A stretch of DNA of 64,000 nt from positions 124,001-188,000 of the forward strand of contig NZ_BAAAFZ010000008.1 in NCBI RefSeq assembly GCF_039523795.1, written 5' to 3'. Source of the DNA: Craurococcus roseus (GTDB lineage: Bacteria > Pseudomonadota > Alphaproteobacteria > Acetobacterales > Acetobacteraceae). Shown here one piece after another: positions 41,837 through 50,969 of the stretch. Numbering within the stretch: the stretch's first letter is position 1; the number at the start of each line of letters is the position of its first letter. The notes under the pieces were generated by a model. The model searched no databases and was not told where the DNA came from. It saw nothing but the letters and a program-made list of their open reading frames with translations. A program made the position numbers and the translations under genes.

Positions 41837-43205
41837 CGCGCGCGGCGCCGCCGCCGCCATCCCGCTCACCGCCCGGCCGCCCTCCGACGTGCTGTGCTGG
41901 CGCGGCGGCCGGCCCGTGTCCGTCGGCCGCTTCCTCCGCGACGCCGCCGCCCTGGCCGCGCGCCTTTCGGAGCGTCCCTACGCCGTCAATTTCTGCGCCG
42001 ACCGCTACCTCGCGTTGGTGGCTTTCGCCGCCGCCCTGTCGCGCGGGCAGACCACGCTCCTTTGCGCCGACCGCTCGCCGCTGCGCCTCCGCGCCCTGGC
42101 CGCCCGCTACCCGGACGCCCACGCCCTCGCGGACGGGCCGCCGCTGGAGGGCGCCGCTTGGCCGGTCACGCGGCCGGACGCCCCGCCGCCCGGGGCCGAC
42201 GCGCCCGAAGCCGCGGCGCCGCTGATCCCGGCCGGCCACGTCGCGGCCATAGCCTTCACCTCCGGCTCCACCGGCGAGCCGGAAGCGCACGCCAAGCCCT
42301 GGGGCGCGCTGGTGGCCGGCGCCGAGGCCGCGGCGGAGCGGTTCGGCTTGCGCGCCGCCGACGGCCCGCCCGCCGCGATCGTGGCCACGGTGCCGCCACA
42401 GCACATGTACGGCTTCGAGACCACTTTGATGCTGCCGCTGCATTCGGCCGCGGCGCAGGTGGCGGGCGAAACCTTCTACCCTTCCGACGTAGCCGAAGCC
42501 CTTGCCGCCGTGCCGGCGCGCCGGGTGCTGGTGACGACGCCCTTGCAGCTCCGCGCCCTGCTGGCCGACGTGCCGACGCCCGCGCCGCTCGCCGCCGTCG
42601 TCTCCGCCACCGCGCCGCTTTCCACCGCCCTGGCGGAAGCGGTCGAGGGCGCCTGGGGCGCGCCGGTGCTGGAGATCTACGGCGCCACCGAGGCCGGCTC
42701 CATGGCCAGCCGCCGCACCGTGCTCGACCCGGACTGGCTGCCCTACCGCGTCGTCTCCCTCCACCCCGGCGGCGTTTCGGTGGAAGGGCTCGGCCCGGTG
42801 CCGCTCGCCGACGCGCTGGACGCCTGCACGGACCCGCTCCGCGCCGGCCGCTTCCGCCTGCTCGGCCGGCAATCCGACGTGGTGAAGCTCGGCGGGCGCC
42901 GCGCGTCGCTGGCCGAACTGAACCGGGTGCTGCTCGGCGTGGAGGGCGTCGAGGACGGGGCCTTCCTCGCCCCCGATGACCTGGAAAGCAACCCGGCGTC
43001 CCGCCTCTCCGCCTTCGTGGTGGCGCCGACCCGCACCCCCGGCGCCATCATCGGCGAATTGCGCGGCCGGATGGAGCCGGTGTTCCTGCCGCGCCCGGTG
43101 GTGATGGTGCCGGCGTTGCCGCGCGACCGCCTCGGCAAGCTGCCGCGCCGCGCCCTGCTCGAACTCCGCCGCGCCGCCGCGACCGCCACCGCAGGCAGCC
43201 GATGA
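41820..43205 (+). CDS. AMP-dependent acyl-ACP/CoA ligase
   Basis: 461 residues, short for the ANL superfamily. The core adenylation motif FTSGSTGEPEAHAKPWG is present, then MYGFETTLMLPLH, EIYGATEAGSMASRR (YGxTE) and LGRQSDVVKLGGRRASL. In aryl polyene pathways this enzyme loads the aryl acid starter onto the ACP. No ammonia-lyase for making the aryl acid is encoded in the window, so the starter must come from elsewhere. Its C-terminal lysine region (RDRLGKLPRRAL) is retained. Confidence 0.8.
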   Translation: MAPPADARGAAAAIPLTARPPSDVLCWRGGRPVSVGRFLRDAAALAARLSERPYAVNFCADRYLALVAFAAALSRGQTTLLCADRSPLRLRALAARYPDAHALADGPPLEGAAWPVTRPDAPPPGADAPEAAAPLIPAGHVAAIAFTSGSTGEPEAHAKPWGALVAGAEAAAERFGLRAADGPPAAIVATVPPQHMYGFETTLMLPLHSAAAQVAGETFYPSDVAEALAAVPARRVLVTTPLQLRALLADVPTPAPLAAVVSATAPLSTALAEAVEGAWGAPVLEIYGATEAGSMASRRTVLDPDWLPYRVVSLHPGGVSVEGLGPVPLADALDACTDPLRAGRFRLLGRQSDVVKLGGRRASLAELNRVLLGVEGVEDGAFLAPDDLESNPASRLSAFVVAPTRTPGAIIGELRGRMEPVFLPRPVVMVPALPRDRLGKLPRRALLELRRAAATATAGSR

Positions 43206-43507
43206 CGGACCCGCCGCCCGCCGCCGGAACCGGCCGGTTCTCCGTGCCGCCCGACCACCCTTCCCTGCCCGGCCACTTCCCGGGCCGCCCGGTGGTGCCC
43301 GGCGTGGTGTTGCTCGACCACGTGTTCGCCCTGTCCGGCACCCGCCCGGCCAAGCTACTGCGCGCCAAGTTCCCGGCCCCGGTCCGGCCGGGCGAGGAGG
43401 TCGAAGTGGCGTTCGAGCCGCGCGGCGGGAACCGCCTTTCCTTCACCTGCCGCCGCGACGGCGTCGTCGTCCTCGCCGGCGAGTTCGAAGGGAGCGCCCC
43501 GGCGTGA
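43202..43507 (+). CDS. Hot-dog-fold 3-hydroxyacyl-ACP dehydratase-like protein
   Basis: 101 residues, its ATG overlapping the ligase stop (ATGA). FSVPPDHPSLPGHFPGRPVVPGVV contains the FabA/FabZ-like HFPG turn with a catalytic-type histidine, and LLRAKFPAPVRPGEEVEV is the central strand region. One of two dehydratase-like genes in the cluster (the other at 51755-52204), as in known aryl polyene sets, where the two work together to form double bonds. Confidence 0.75.
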   Translation: MTDPPPAAGTGRFSVPPDHPSLPGHFPGRPVVPGVVLLDHVFALSGTRPAKLLRAKFPAPVRPGEEVEVAFEPRGGNRLSFTCRRDGVVVLAGEFEGSAPA

Positions 43508-44493
43508 CCGCGCTCAGCGGCTCCGGCGGCCTCCCGCCCGTGGCGTCCACCACCGCCGCCGCCGCGACGGAGGGCCGGGGCGTGCCTGCGGCGGCGTCCA
43601 ATTCCTGGACCACGGCGCCGGAGCGCGGCACCGACGGCGCCCTGCGCCTCATGCTCTGGATACTGCGCCGCCTGGGCTGGCGTGCCGGGCACCTGCTGCT
43701 CCACCCGATCGCCGCCTACTTCCTCCTCTCCGCGCCGCGCCAGCGCGCCCGCGCCCGCGCCTACCTGCGCCGCGCCCTGGGCCGGGAACCGCGCCTCCCC
43801 GACCTGTACCGCCTCTGGTTCGCCTTCGCCTCCACCATCCTCGACCGCGTCTTCCTCGCCTCCGGGCGGACGGAGGGTTACCGGATCGAGGTGGAGGGCC
43901 TGGACGCGCTCAAGGCCACCCTCGCCGAAGGTCGCGGCTGCCTGCTGCTCGGCGCCCATGTCGGCAGCTTCGAGGCCCTGCGCGCCGTGGCCGACGCCGG
44001 CTCGCCGGTGGAACTGGCGGTGCTGATGCACGAGGCGAACGCCCGCCGCGTCCAGGCGTTGGTGACGGCCTTCGGCGGCGAGCGCCACGCCGCCGCGGTG
44101 ATCCCGCTCGGCACCGCCGACGCCATGATCCGCGCCCACGAATGCCTCGGCCGCGGCGGCATGGTCGGCCTGCTCGCCGACCGCCTCCCGCACGGCGAGC
44201 GCGTGGCGCATGTGCCCTTCCTCGGCGCCCCGGCACCCCTGCCGCTCGGCCCGCACGTGCTGGCCGGGATGCTCGGCGCGCCGGTGATGCTGGCCTTCGG
44301 CATCTGGCAGGGGCCGCGCCGCTACCTGGTGCGCTTCGAGCCCTTCGCCGACCCCGCCCCGCCCGGCCGCCGCGACCGCAACGCCGCCGCGGCGGAGCGC
44401 GCCGCCCGCTACGCCGCCCGGTTGGAAGAGCTGTGCCGCGCCCACCCCTACAACTGGTTCAACTTCTACGACTTCTGGGAAGAAGCCCGGTGA
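43504..44493 (+). CDS. LpxL-like acyltransferase
   Basis: 329 residues; starts with an overlap to the previous gene. The first 50 residues are low-complexity. Then an amphipathic helix and the HX4E active-site motif in LLGAHVGSFEALRAVA, with GMVGLLADRLPHGERVAHVPFLG as the second conserved block. This is the lipid A lauroyl/myristoyl transferase family (HtrB). In aryl polyene clusters such enzymes are thought to help anchor the polyene to a lipid. In many of those clusters it is fused to or next to a GT2 transferase, which is missing here. Confidence 0.8.
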   Translation: MTALSGSGGLPPVASTTAAAATEGRGVPAAASNSWTTAPERGTDGALRLMLWILRRLGWRAGHLLLHPIAAYFLLSAPRQRARARAYLRRALGREPRLPDLYRLWFAFASTILDRVFLASGRTEGYRIEVEGLDALKATLAEGRGCLLLGAHVGSFEALRAVADAGSPVELAVLMHEANARRVQALVTAFGGERHAAAVIPLGTADAMIRAHECLGRGGMVGLLADRLPHGERVAHVPFLGAPAPLPLGPHVLAGMLGAPVMLAFGIWQGPRRYLVRFEPFADPAPPGRRDRNAAAAERAARYAARLEELCRAHPYNWFNFYDFWEEAR

Positions 44494-45074
44494 AGGCGCC
44501 CCGCCGCCGCGTCGCCCTCGCCCTCCTCGGCCTCCTCGTCGCGCCCCCGCCCGGCCGGGCGCAGCCCGCGCCCGTGGAGGCGCTGATGCGCCTCATGCGC
44601 GCCGTCCCCGAGCGGCGCGACGCCTTCACCGAGGAACGCGCCATCCCGGAACTCGACCTGCCCCTGCCGAGCACCGGCGTCCTCCTCTGGCGCGCGCCCG
44701 ACCGCCTGGAGAAGCACACCACCTCGCCCATCGACGAGCGCCTGCGCGTGGAAGGCAACCGCCTCGTCTACGAGCGCGCCGACCGCGGCATCCGCCGCGA
44801 CTTCGGCCTGGACGACCAGCCGGAGATGCGCGCCCTGGTCGAAGCCATCCGCGCGACGCTGGCCGGCGACCTCGCCGCCCTGTCCCGCCACTACGACGTG
44901 ACCTTCGACGGCGCCCCGGACGCGGACTGGCGCCTGACGCTGACGCCCACCTCCGCCCGCGTCCGCGCCGCCGTCCAGCGCATCCTCCTCTCCGGCCGCG
45001 GCGCGCAGATCCTGGCGGTGGACACCGAGGGCGGCGGCGGGGTGACGCGGATGCGGATACGGCCCGGGCCGTAG
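44490..45074 (+). CDS. LolA-like outer-membrane lipoprotein carrier homologue
   Basis: 194 residues from a GTG overlapping the previous stop. A basic start and hydrophobic run (RRRVALALLGLLVAPPPGRAQ) make a signal peptide. The mature part has FTEERAIPELDLPLPSTGVLLWRAPDRLEKHT and YERADRGIRRDFG, the half-barrel pattern of LolA relatives found in aryl polyene clusters. It probably carries the hydrophobic product across the periplasm. The transcript then meets two genes on the opposite strand before the cluster resumes at 47386. Confidence 0.75.
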   Translation: MKAPRRRVALALLGLLVAPPPGRAQPAPVEALMRLMRAVPERRDAFTEERAIPELDLPLPSTGVLLWRAPDRLEKHTTSPIDERLRVEGNRLVYERADRGIRRDFGLDDQPEMRALVEAIRATLAGDLAALSRHYDVTFDGAPDADWRLTLTPTSARVRAAVQRILLSGRGAQILAVDTEGGGGVTRMRIRPGP

Positions 45075-45182
45075 CGCCACGGGCGCCGCGCCGACATCCA
45101 CCCCGCCCGGCTCGCACCACGGCGTGTCTTCAAACAAGGCCGGGCACGTTGGCGAGGAGGAGAATGGGGCGCGCCGAGCGCG

Positions 45183-46160
45183 TCAGCCTCGCCACGGTCG
45201 GCGCTGCCAAAGGCCTCGCAGCGTCGCCTCCGTCTTGGCCGCCATCTCACGGTATGCCGCGCCGACCAGCGGTCGCAGAGGCAGGCCCGTCCGCTCGGCC
45301 GCGCGCAGGAAGTCCGTGTCCGCCAGCGCCGCCGCGAAGGCTGCCTCCAGGCGCTCGGCCACCGGGCGCGGCAGGCCTGGTGGCCCGACGAAGCCGCGCG
45401 AAGCGCCCATGACGAGGTCGAAGCCCAACTCGCGGAAGGTAGGCACCTCGGCCGCCGCGTCCCAGCGCCGCGCGGCGGCCTGCGCGAGGCAACGCAGCCG
45501 CCCCTCGCGCCGCAGGGCGAGACCGTCACCGACATTGAACGCGGCGATGTCGAGGTGCCCGCCCGTCAGCTGCGCCAGACCCGGCGGCGCCCCCGCGAAG
45601 GGGATATGCGCGAGCGGCGGGATGCCGGCCAGTTCCTCGAAGGCGAGCATGAACAGGTGGTCGTCCGAGCCCGCGCCGGTGGTGCCGTAGGTCAAGCGCC
45701 CGGGCTGCGCCTTCGCTGCTTCGACCAAGTCCCGCACCGAGTGGAGCGGCGAGGCGGCGGCGACGTAGAGGCAGCTCGGGTCCTCCACCGCGTTGGCGAG
45801 GAAGGCGAAGTCGAGCGCGCGGTAGCGGACCGGCCGCTCCATGGCGATCGCGTTCAGGTTGGGAAGGGTCGCCGCCCCGAGGGTATGGCCGTCGGGAGCG
45901 GCGTTGAACACCGCCTCGAAGCCGATCTGTCCCGCGGCGCCGGCGCGATTCGAAACCAGGAAGCGTGCGCCAGGAAGGCGCTGCGCCACGAAGGGCAGGA
46001 ACAGTCGCGCCATGACGTCCACCCCGCCAGCGGGCGGGAAGGGAACCACGACCTCGATCGGCCGCTCGCCCGGCCAGGGGGGCTGGGCATGCACGACGCT
46101 TGAAGTGGCCGTCGCAGCGACGCAGAGGGCGGCTCCACCGAGATGGCGTCGTGTGGGCAT
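45183..46160 (-). CDS. Bug/TctC-family solute-binding protein
   Basis: 325 residues with an intact leader MPTRRHLGGAALCVAATATS ending at a VHA cleavage site. The mature protein has EVVVPFPPAGGVDVMARLF, NRAGAAGQIGFEAV, PDGHTLGAATLP, YGTTGAGSDDHLFML and GFDLVMGASRGFVGPPG, all Bug-family landmarks. These capture organic acids for a tripartite transporter, but no TctA or TctB gene is nearby, as is common for orphan Bug proteins. It lies on the opposite strand, inside the aryl-polyene-type cluster, and appears inserted. It is a distinct paralogue of the broken copy at 11248-12237. Confidence 0.85.
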   Translation of the reverse strand: MPTRRHLGGAALCVAATATSSVVHAQPPWPGERPIEVVVPFPPAGGVDVMARLFLPFVAQRLPGARFLVSNRAGAAGQIGFEAVFNAAPDGHTLGAATLPNLNAIAMERPVRYRALDFAFLANAVEDPSCLYVAAASPLHSVRDLVEAAKAQPGRLTYGTTGAGSDDHLFMLAFEELAGIPPLAHIPFAGAPPGLAQLTGGHLDIAAFNVGDGLALRREGRLRCLAQAAARRWDAAAEVPTFRELGFDLVMGASRGFVGPPGLPRPVAERLEAAFAAALADTDFLRAAERTGLPLRPLVGAAYREMAAKTEATLRGLWQRRPWRG

Positions 46161-46330
46161 GGCATCCTCCCTGCGGCACTGACGTTCGTCAAAATCTGCG
46201 CCCCGGGAGCAGTCCCCCTCAAGGCCCGAGTTCCGCCGCTCCCGAGCCGTCCAGCGGACGACTCGGTGGGAGACCCGATGCACAGGGACACCCCGCCTAT
46301 TGCGCGGGGATTGCGGGGAGACGGGCCGGT

Positions 46331-46978
46331 TCAGAGATACCAACCTCCGGCCTCCGCGAGGTTGGCCCCCGCCTGCCCGGCACAGGCGTCCCAATCCACG
46401 CCCCCCGGTTCCGGCAGGGCATACGGGCGGGCGGTGAAGGTGCTGGCGTCCGGGGCGAAGTCCGAGATCTGCGTGTTGTCGCCGGGATCGACGCCGTCCG
46501 GCGCGAAGCGCGGCCAGAGATTGTAGCCGTAATCGGCGAAGTCGAAGCCCTGCGACGGCAGGAGGGACGCGGGCAACGCCACGCTGATGGTCGGGCCGGA
46601 GATGCTGATGCTCGCGGGGTCGAGCGCCTGGGGCGGGGTGCCCGCGACGAGGTCGATGAAGCTGCCGGTGCCGTCCGGCAACAGCACCACGACCGAGTCG
46701 AAGGCCACGCCCTCGCCCACGGACGGCTCGAGCCCCGCGAGGAGGTCGGTGCCGGCGCCGCGGTCGATGCCCCACACATAGGCCGCGCCCGCCGTGGCGC
46801 CGATCGGGGCGGCGTGGGTGCCGGAGAGTATCACCGCGTCCGGCCCGGAGAGGAACGCGCCGGTCACGACCACGTCCAGATCGCCGCTGGCCGGTCCGGT
46901 GTAGGTCGAAAGGAAATCGCCGACCGGGTCGAACCTGATCGGGATGCCGTGACCGGGGGCGTGCGGGGCGTGGTGCAT
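46331..46978 (-). CDS. Hypothetical protein, beta-rich, inserted in polyene cluster
   Basis: 215 residues from ATG 46978, preceded by AAGGGAG. It starts with a histidine-rich MHHAPHAPGHG, and is rich in glycine, aspartate and short strands (FDPVGDFLSTYTGPASGDLD, GDNTQISDFAPDAS), resembling secreted or calcium-associated proteins. There is no signal peptide, no clear RTX repeat and only one cysteine, near the end (WDACAGQAG). I do not recognise it. Together with the Bug gene it forms a 2-kb minus-strand block inside the cluster. Confidence 0.55.
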   Translation of the reverse strand: MHHAPHAPGHGIPIRFDPVGDFLSTYTGPASGDLDVVVTGAFLSGPDAVILSGTHAAPIGATAGAAYVWGIDRGAGTDLLAGLEPSVGEGVAFDSVVVLLPDGTGSFIDLVAGTPPQALDPASISISGPTISVALPASLLPSQGFDFADYGYNLWPRFAPDGVDPGDNTQISDFAPDASTFTARPYALPEPGGVDWDACAGQAGANLAEAGGWYL

Positions 46979-47385
46979 GGTCGTGCTCCCTTGCTGGGGG
47001 ACCGGGTGGGGTCCGTCCCCGTCCGCGCCGGGGACGCCATGACCGTGCCGAACGCGGCTTTCCGGAGCCATCGCCAAAGTTTTCCGGAACTTTCCCGCGC
47101 TTCGCCGACGCTCCGCCGCACACGGTCGGCCGGGCCGCGAGCGCCCCATGTCGCGCCGGCGGCGAGGCGCCCCAGCGATCGGGCGAGGCCGGCTCCGGGA
47201 TGCGCTCGCATCCGTGGAACGAAAGAGCTACACTCCGGAAGCCGACGGCCGAAGTGCGACCTTTGTCCGGAAGCGAGTGGGCAGGGTCGGTAAGATAGCA
47301 AGGGGGTAAAGGCAGTAAGGTGGCAAGGCGGCCCCGCAGCGTCCCCGCCCCGACCGGGTCCGGACCTTAAGCGCCCCCGCCCTCT
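46979..47385. other. Intergenic region before the exporter gene
   Basis: No gene seen. It should contain the promoter for 46331-46978 leftward and for the 47386-53001 genes rightward. At about 47288-47330 is a purine-rich run with repeated GTAAG and GCAAGG elements, unlike the GC-rich surroundings. It could be a promoter-proximal leader. Confidence 0.4.
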
Positions 47386-49731
47386 GTGCGCCTGCCCGTC
47401 CGCGACGCGGCGCCGCTCCTGGCGGCGCTCTTGGTGCTCGCCGTGCTCGGCGGCGCCCTGTTCGCCCTGGTGCCGGTCCGCACCGGTCTCGCCGAGTTCC
47501 TGCCCCCCGGCCGCACCCGCGCCACCGAGTTCCTGGTGAACGAGCTGCGCTCCGGCGCCGCCTCCAGCCTGCTCCTCGCCGGCATCGAGGGCGCGCCGCC
47601 GGAGGAACTGGCGCGCCTGTCCCGCGCCACCGGCGCCGCGCTCCGCGCCTCGGGCCACTTCGCCTTCGTCGGCGACGGCACCACCACCCTCGGCGAGGCC
47701 GAGCAGGCGCTGCTGTTCCGCCACCGCTACCTGCTCTCGCCGCACACCCGGCCCGAAGCCTTCGAAGCGCCGGCCCTCCGCGCCAAGCTGGAAGCCCTGC
47801 TCGACGGTCTCCGCTCCGCCGCCTCGCCCCTGCTGGCGCGCTTCGGCTTCGCCGACCCCACCGGCGCCTTCCTCGGCCTGGCCCAGGGCCTTTTGTCCGA
47901 AAGCCGCATCGAGGCCCGCGACGGCGCCTGGTTCGCCCCCGGCGCCGACCCGCCGACGCGCGCCCTGCTGCTGGCCCGCACCCGCGGCTCCGGGCTGGAC
48001 TCGGAAGCCCAGGCTGAGGCCGTCGCCGCCTTCCGCGCCGCCTTCCAGGCGGCCGGGCCGGGCGAAGGCGCGCGCTTGCTGCTGTCCGGCCCCGGCGTCT
48101 TCGCGGCCGAGGCGGCGGCGGCGATCCGCGCCGACGTGCGGATGATGACGGTGCTGTCCGTGGCGCTCCTCGCCGCCTTCCTGCTGTGGCGGACGCGCTC
48201 GCTCCTGCCCTTGCTGGCGGCGACGGTGCCGCTGGGCGCCGGGATGCTGGCGGGCGTCTCGGCCGTCGCGCTCTTCTTCGGCGGCGTCCACGCCATCGCC
48301 CTCGGCTTCGGCTCCACCATGCTCGGCGTGGCGGTGGACTACCCGATCCTCCTCACCGCCCTGCGCCGCCCCGGCGAGGGCTTGCCGACGGCGGCGGCGC
48401 GCACCTGGCCGACGCTCCGGTTGGCGGCGACGGCGGCGGTGGCGGGGCTCGCGGCGATGGTGGGCTCGGGCTTCCCGGGCTTGGTGCAACTCGGCCTGTT
48501 CGCCGGCGCCGGGCTGGTCGCGGCGGCGTTGGCGACGCGTTGGCTGCTGCCGCGCCTCCTGCCGCGCGCCCCGGCGGAGCCGCGCCCCCTCCCCGCCCCC
48601 CTGGCCCGCCCGCTGCTCGCCTTGGCCGGGCACCGGCGCGGCGCGCTCGGCGTCGTGGCGGCAGCCGGGTTGCTGCTCGCGGCGCTCGGCGGCCCGCGCT
48701 GGCAACGCGACCTCGCGGCGCTGAGCCCCGTCCCGGCCGCGGCGCAGGCGCTGGACGCGGAGTTGCGCCGCCAGCTCGGCGCCCCCGATGTGCGCTTCCT
48801 GGTCGCCATCGGCCCCGGCGACGAAGCGGCGGTGCTGCGGACGGCGGAGCGCCTGCGGCGGGCGGTCGCGCCCTTGATCGCCCGCGGCGCGCTCACCGGC
48901 CTGGACGAGCCGAGCCGCTACCTGCCCAGCCTGGACACCCAACACGCCCGGCAAGCCGCCCTGCCGGACGCGGCGGCGCTGGAAGCAAGGCTCGGGGAGG
49001 CGATGGCCGGGCTCCCCTTCCGGCCCGGCGCCTTCTCGCCCTTCCTGGCCGCCGTGGAGGAGAGCCGCGCCATGCAGCCGCTCGGGGCCGAGGCGCTGGC
49101 CGAGGGGGCGCCGACGGTGGCCGCCCGCCTTTCGCCGCTGCTGTCTTGGCGCGACGACGGTTGGCGGGGCTTGGCGGTGGCGACGGGCGTTGCGGACCCG
49201 GCGGCGCTGGCGGAGGCGGTCGCGTCCCTCGGCGACCCGTCCGTGCTGTTCCTCGACACCAAGGCGGAAACCGAAGGGCTGCTCGACGCCTACGCCCGGT
49301 CCACCGCGCTCTGGGCGCTCGGCGGCGGCGCGCTGGTGCTGGGGCTGCTCGCCGCGGGGCTCGGCGGCCTCCGCCCGGCCTTGCTCGCGGCGGCGCCCAT
49401 CGCCGGCGCCGTCGTGGTGACGCTGGCGGTGCTGGCGGCGCTCGGGCAGGCGCTGAACCTCTTCCACCTGGCCTCGCTGCTGCTGCTGGCCGGCGTGGCC
49501 ATCGACTATTCGCTCTTCCTCGGCCGCTCCCCCGGCGCCGACGCGGAGGAAGCGCGGCGGTCGTTGGGGGCCGTCCTCAACTGTGCGGTTTGCACCCTGC
49601 TGACCTTCGGCCTGCTCGCCTTCTGCAAGACGCCGGTGCTGCACGGCATCGGCCTCACCGTCTCCGTAGGGGTCGCGGCCGCCTTCCTGCTGTCCTGCGC
49701 CCTTGCCGCGCCGCCCGCCCATGCCAGGTAA
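47386..49731 (+). CDS. MMPL/RND-type exporter of the polyene cluster
   Basis: 781 residues with a start helix (LLAALLVLAVLGGALFALV), a periplasmic loop and two five-to-six-helix bundles (for example AGVSAVALFFGGVHAIALGF and LASLLLLAGVAIDYSLFLG). AVDYPILLTALR and AIDYSLFLGRSP are the paired GxxxDY motifs of MMPL transporters, carrying the proton-relay aspartates. Equivalent exporters are part of aryl polyene clusters. GTG 47386 is the first start before the membrane helix. This gene begins the second half of the cluster after the two inserted genes. Confidence 0.85.
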   Translation: MRLPVRDAAPLLAALLVLAVLGGALFALVPVRTGLAEFLPPGRTRATEFLVNELRSGAASSLLLAGIEGAPPEELARLSRATGAALRASGHFAFVGDGTTTLGEAEQALLFRHRYLLSPHTRPEAFEAPALRAKLEALLDGLRSAASPLLARFGFADPTGAFLGLAQGLLSESRIEARDGAWFAPGADPPTRALLLARTRGSGLDSEAQAEAVAAFRAAFQAAGPGEGARLLLSGPGVFAAEAAAAIRADVRMMTVLSVALLAAFLLWRTRSLLPLLAATVPLGAGMLAGVSAVALFFGGVHAIALGFGSTMLGVAVDYPILLTALRRPGEGLPTAAARTWPTLRLAATAAVAGLAAMVGSGFPGLVQLGLFAGAGLVAAALATRWLLPRLLPRAPAEPRPLPAPLARPLLALAGHRRGALGVVAAAGLLLAALGGPRWQRDLAALSPVPAAAQALDAELRRQLGAPDVRFLVAIGPGDEAAVLRTAERLRRAVAPLIARGALTGLDEPSRYLPSLDTQHARQAALPDAAALEARLGEAMAGLPFRPGAFSPFLAAVEESRAMQPLGAEALAEGAPTVAARLSPLLSWRDDGWRGLAVATGVADPAALAEAVASLGDPSVLFLDTKAETEGLLDAYARSTALWALGGGALVLGLLAAGLGGLRPALLAAAPIAGAVVVTLAVLAALGQALNLFHLASLLLLAGVAIDYSLFLGRSPGADAEEARRSLGAVLNCAVCTLLTFGLLAFCKTPVLHGIGLTVSVGVAAAFLLSCALAAPPAHAR

Positions 49732-49738
49732 CACCTTG

Positions 49739-50956
49739 ATGACGCGACCGCTTTCCATGACCGCGAGCACCACCGTTTCGGCCGTGGGCGCCGGGCGCGA
49801 GGCGCTGCGCGCGGCCTTGCACGAGCGCCGCGGCGGGCTGCGGCCCGGGGACTTCCCCGGGGGGCCGGAGGGCGTCTGGATCGGCCGCGTCCCAGGCGTC
49901 GAGGCGGTGGCGCTGCCGCCGGACCTCGCCAGCTACGCTTGCCGCAACAACCGCTTGGCCGAGATGGCGCTGCGGATCGACGGCTTCGCCGACGCGGTGG
50001 CGGAGGCGCGCGAGCGCCACGGGGCGCACCGTGTCGCGGTGTGCCTCGGCACCAGCACCGCCGGCATCGAGGAAACCGAGCGGGCGTACCGCCGCCGCTC
50101 CCCGCCCGGCGGCGCCCTGCCCGGCGATTTCGACTTCGCCCGCACGCACGACCTGCAATCCCTGCCGCGCTACGTCCGCGCGCGGCTGGGCCTCCGCGGC
50201 CCGGCGCTCGCCATCTCCACCGCCTGCACCTCCGGCGCCCGCTCCTTCCTCGAAGCCGCGGTGCTCATCGAAGCCGGGTTGGTGGACGCGGCGGTGGTGG
50301 GCGGGGTGGACACGCTCTGCCGCATGACGCTGATGGGCTTCAACTCGCTCGAATTGCTGAGCCGCGGCGGCCCGTGCCGCCCCTGCGCCGCCGACCGCGA
50401 CGGCATCTCGATCGGCGAGGCGGCGGCGCTGGTGCTGCTGGAGCGCGCGGGGGACGCGCCGGCCGCTTCGCCCCTGCTGCTCGGCGGCGGCGCCAGCAGC
50501 GACGGGCACCACATGTCCTCGCCGCACCCGGACGGGCTCGGCGCCGTCGCCGCGATGCGCGCGGCGCTGGACGCGGCCGGGCTGGCGCCGGACGCGGTGG
50601 ACTACGTGAACCTCCACGGCACCGGCACCCGCGCCAACGACGCCATGGAGGACCGCGCCGTGGCGCATGTGTTCGGCGAGCGCGGCGTGCCGTGCAGTTC
50701 CATCAAGGGCTGGACCGGCCACACGCTCGGCGCCTCGGGCGCCCTCGAAGCGGTCGCTGCCGGTATCTGCGTGGAGGACGGCCTGGTGCCCGGCTGCCTC
50801 GGCGTGGAGGAGGCGGACCCGGAATTCCGCAGCGACGTCGCCACCGGCAACCGCGAGGCGCCGGTGCGCCGTGTGCTGAGCAACTCCTTCGGCTTCGGCG
50901 GCAGCAACTGCGCGCTGGTCATCGGGCAGGGCCGCGCCGCCTCGGCGCCGGCGTGA
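49739..50956 (+). CDS. Beta-ketoacyl-ACP synthase
   Basis: 405 residues from ATG 49739 (an ATG at 49721 overlapping the previous stop is also possible). Catalytic residues are complete: ISTACTSGARSF with C163, NLHGTGTRAND with H293 and IKGWTGHTLGASGA with H328. FGFGGSNCALVI closes the thiolase fold. Its partner, the chain-length factor, is the next gene, so the active unit is probably a heterodimer. In aryl polyene synthesis this pair lengthens the chain by malonyl units. A second, homodimeric ketosynthase found in many such clusters is not present. Confidence 0.9.
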   Translation: MTRPLSMTASTTVSAVGAGREALRAALHERRGGLRPGDFPGGPEGVWIGRVPGVEAVALPPDLASYACRNNRLAEMALRIDGFADAVAEARERHGAHRVAVCLGTSTAGIEETERAYRRRSPPGGALPGDFDFARTHDLQSLPRYVRARLGLRGPALAISTACTSGARSFLEAAVLIEAGLVDAAVVGGVDTLCRMTLMGFNSLELLSRGGPCRPCAADRDGISIGEAAALVLLERAGDAPAASPLLLGGGASSDGHHMSSPHPDGLGAVAAMRAALDAAGLAPDAVDYVNLHGTGTRANDAMEDRAVAHVFGERGVPCSSIKGWTGHTLGASGALEAVAAGICVEDGLVPGCLGVEEADPEFRSDVATGNREAPVRRVLSNSFGFGGSNCALVIGQGRAASAPA

Positions 50957-50969
50957 GGCGCCGCGCGCG

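Noticed and set aside
47288..47330. GTAAG/GCAAGG repeats as a regulatory array
   Set aside because: The units are short and irregular; noted in the intergenic entry but not supported as a binding-site array.
46864..49773. A 969-codon minus-strand open frame opposite the MMPL gene
   Set aside because: Low-complexity glutamine, glycine and arginine sequence with no domain; the plus strand encodes a clear membrane exporter.
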